64,000 nucleotides of DNA from Atopsyche davidsoni (taxonomy: Eukaryota; Arthropoda; Insecta; Trichoptera; Hydrobiosidae): the NCBI GenBank assembly GCA_022113835.1, contig JAILWY010000006.1, positions 8,060,001-8,124,000 of the forward strand, written 5' to 3'. The translations under genes were made by a program, and so were the position numbers. This document shows, in pieces, positions 61,108 through 64,000 of this stretch (its first letter is position 1; every line of letters begins with the position of its first letter). Below the pieces are notes generated by a model. The model was not told where the DNA came from and did no database searches. It saw only the letters and a program-made list of their open reading frames with translations.

Positions 61108-64000
61108 GTAAGTGAAATATCGATATTTTATCGCATGTTGTACCATGTTACCAAAAAATATATATGTTTTCTCAACAAAAATATTTTAACATATGCGTAT
61201 TTAAATACAGCAAGTAAATCAACATCATGCAGATTACGGTACACAATATTCATCTTATTTAAATAAATTTAAAAAAAAAAAACACAACAAAATGAAATAA
61301 CGGAAACATGGTTTTCTATGTATAATTTTTACTCATTGAAAATATTCTTTACATTAAAAAAAAATAATGTACACCTTTTGATATAATTCTTTTTATGAGC
61401 AGTAAGCAACTTTACCCACATTATTAGATCACGAGGCGGTTATAGCGAATATAACTTTATATAAAAGCTATTAAAAATATTAAACGATAAGTGTTTCTAT
61501 AATTAGCAATTACGCTATTAGCTATTGCTTGTTTTTAAATCATAATTATTTTAAACAGTGGACAATCAAACAATGTAACACATCAAAGCTATTCTCACCG
61601 CCATATTTTATAATTTTCTGATAGCGGATAACCACAACATTACAATTTGAACGACATGGCCGCACAATTAGCGCATATCGCTCTTTAGACTTCTCGGGCA
61701 ACCGAACCGTTTAAAGTTGCCTGCACACTCTGCCATACAACCGACAACCGAACGGTAACCGGGCTATATCATTATCTTATACAAAACACATTTAACTAGG
61801 TGTAGCAGCAGATTTAAGAAATAATATTTTGTTCTTGGGTAATATCCTGCATATTTTTTTTTTACGACGTTTCGGTCCTTAAGGTATCTTAAGGAATTTG
61901 ATATTTGTAAGAGTTGAGCATGCCATTTTGAGATTTATTTTGCTGCTCATAACATCCTAAACTATAATAAGTGCATAAAGTATGAGGACGTTAATGGCTA
62001 TTTACCGTTCGGTGGCCAGTTTTGTAGCAACGTGTATAGGCTGCCTTAATATTAACAAATGAAGAAATACAAAAATAACGCAAAAGACAAGTGAAATAAC
62101 TGCGTTTTAAATGGCTCGCATGACGCACTTAAATTTATTATGAATTCTACATATTATTCCAGTGATACCCATATAATTCAGTTGTACGTGCTTATGTAAG
62201 ATGTACACGATGTTAATTCGACTCCTGAAAAAAACTGAAGCCTCTGCAACTGGAAATATATTTGCGTCATAAAAGTTTGTAGTTTATTCGAGAATATATT
62301 TTCAAAGAAGCGCTTTTAAACACACAAACGCTTTTGATTAACGATGCACTGGTTTAATTTCTAATTCTCCACATTAAAACAACACATTATGTAGCTAGAC
62401 GATAACGAACACAATCTGATTGATATATTTCATATAACCTGGGTAAATTAAGCTGTACTCGTAATCATCACATACAACTGATAGATTTTGAATTAACTGC
62501 ACGTTTCTTTAAAATATCCTCGAAATTTGTATAGTTCGGATGATATCACGATGCTGCGGTGATTCATAAATAATGTAATGCTTATTATTTTCTTATCTGT
62601 GGTGACGTTGCGGTCTTCAAATACTCGATGCAGATTCTTAGTAATCCCCGTTGCCGCATTTCGTGTATCGCAATGCTGCAAGGAAAGCATTTTTCACTCC
62701 GCTTCAAAATACAGAATAATTTAAAAATATAAGCCATTTGCGGCTTTTGGATTTAAACGGTTCGGATGACGTGTTACTGTATAAAAATTATTTGATTATT
62801 GTATCATTTTGATAAAATTTTGCAGGATTACTGTATGGTATTCGCTTGTTTAGACGAAACGTTTACTAAGCATGAGTGCAAAATATAAATTTATAAAATC
62901 TGTAAAAACATTTTGAATATTATTTATTTTCATGACTAGAAAATAATAAAGTTTTCTAGTTCTCATATTTAAGTGTTTTCTTTGTCTGTAATTTTAATAC
63001 AAGAGTAAAGTAGAATTTTTTTATTGTTTAGCTCCATAAAAATTCTCCCGAAAAGTACAATCCAACTGATATTATGACTTACCAGTGCTAGAACTCAAAT
63101 CAAATAAATCCTCATCAAGTGTTATATTGGAATGTATGTGTATATGTCCTCCTGTTACGGCTTATCTGAAAAGGTAGTCAAATAAAACGCGGCTGTTACG
63201 TTAAGTACACGGGTCTTTATTAAATTCACCGTCTACCTTCACTTTTTACTGCCTTATATTGATCGAGAGCGATTCTTTTAGGGTGGATCCCCCGCCATAA
63301 ATTTCCCCGACAATAATTCATGAAAAGTGAATCCCCGACAAGAATAAACCTGACGAATTGTCTGCTATAATAGGGGTGGCTTGTAAGAGGGTAGGGGGTG
63401 GCTCCTGCGACTTGTGTGATAAAATCATTCAAGGGAATACTGAGGGTGGAAAAATTCTCCAATTTGTAAAGACTATTATAATTGTGATGTATATAATAAT
63501 CGTTTGATTTATTTGAAAGCCTCAAATATTTATTTAAATCGAACATAGAAAAAAAATTCAAGTAAAATATTGTTATTAGATTTTTAGGCTGATTTGCCAT
63601 AGTCAACATTAATTACAAATACAATAAGCCTAATTAATAGTTCACAGATGACGAAAATATTTTTAGCAGTAAGCGCTTTCACCGCAGGAATTTTACTTAA
63701 GTCGTTTGAAACCAATAATTTTTATAACCAATTCGTAAATATACGATGGCTCATAAACACATATCTTTAAAATAGCAGGTTATTAAAAATTAATCAAAGA
63801 TAAATAATAAATATTTGATTTTTTCGCCTTTACAGGTTTATTGCATAAGCAATATGTTTGATGGTTTTTTATTTCAAATCCTATGATAAAACTATCACAT
63901 TTTTAGAACTATTGTGTCATATTTGCATTGGCTACCTAGAGATGTCTCATTTCAATGGTGAATTGACAATATATAAAAATATCATTTAAATTGCTTCATT
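61108..64000. other. Intron after the large exon, to the window edge
   Basis: It is AT-rich with no further exon that I can support. A GC-richer block at about 63215-63420 and a CGACGTTTCGG-type sequence at 61865-61880 (similar to the dispersed repeat in the dynein introns) are the only landmarks. Confidence 0.5.

Overview
The window looks like nuclear DNA of an insect, probably holometabolous. It is strongly AT-rich. Genes are split by short introns with GT-AG borders and pyrimidine-rich acceptors. The two recognisable proteins are an axonemal dynein heavy chain and a Hhex-type homeodomain factor. hAT-, mariner- and piggyBac-like remnants are scattered through introns and intergenic DNA. I see no bacterial, phage, CRISPR or organellar features. 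The order cannot be fixed from sequence alone; Lepidoptera is plausible but unproven.

Region 1 (830-28488, + strand): most of one outer-arm beta-type axonemal dynein heavy chain gene (DNAH9/11/17 class, Drosophila Dhc93AB/kl-5 class). I traced 67 exons with continuous reading phase, giving about 4378 residues. The first in-window exon is an internal one; by comparison with the family roughly 100 N-terminal residues lie upstream. The order is tail, linker, AAA1-AAA4, stalk with microtubule-binding domain, AAA5, AAA6 and C-terminal domain, ending at TAA 28488. Introns carry a 902-bp hAT-like element, a foldback element enclosing a tRNA-like core, a 5-unit 70-bp tandem repeat and several dispersed repeats.

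Region 2 (30154-38780, - strand, tail-to-tail with the dynein): a complete three-exon Hhex homeobox gene (about 296 residues), with a 7.2-kb first intron rich in AT and mobile-element remnants.

Region 3 (38781-46873): non-coding as far as I can see, with a mariner remnant and a few GC-richer blocks.

Region 4 (46874-64000, + strand): a short coding-like exon (46874-47005), a GC-rich promoter-like zone (about 48.06-49.16 kb), a long AT-rich stretch, and a large exon (59621-61107). The large exon encodes the disordered N-terminal part of a transcriptional regulator with an eh1-like repression motif and a CtBP-binding-like PLDL motif. The gene continues beyond the right edge; its DNA-binding domain is not visible, so its identity is open (E93/LCoR-type regulator or NK-like homeobox protein are candidates).

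The dynein would work in motile cilia or sperm flagella, while the other two are developmental transcription regulators. No functional link between neighbours is evident. I did not find a convincing new multi-gene system; the most interesting items are the unusual repeats and foldbacks, the altered homeodomain residue in Hhex, and the unidentified eh1/CtBP-motif gene.
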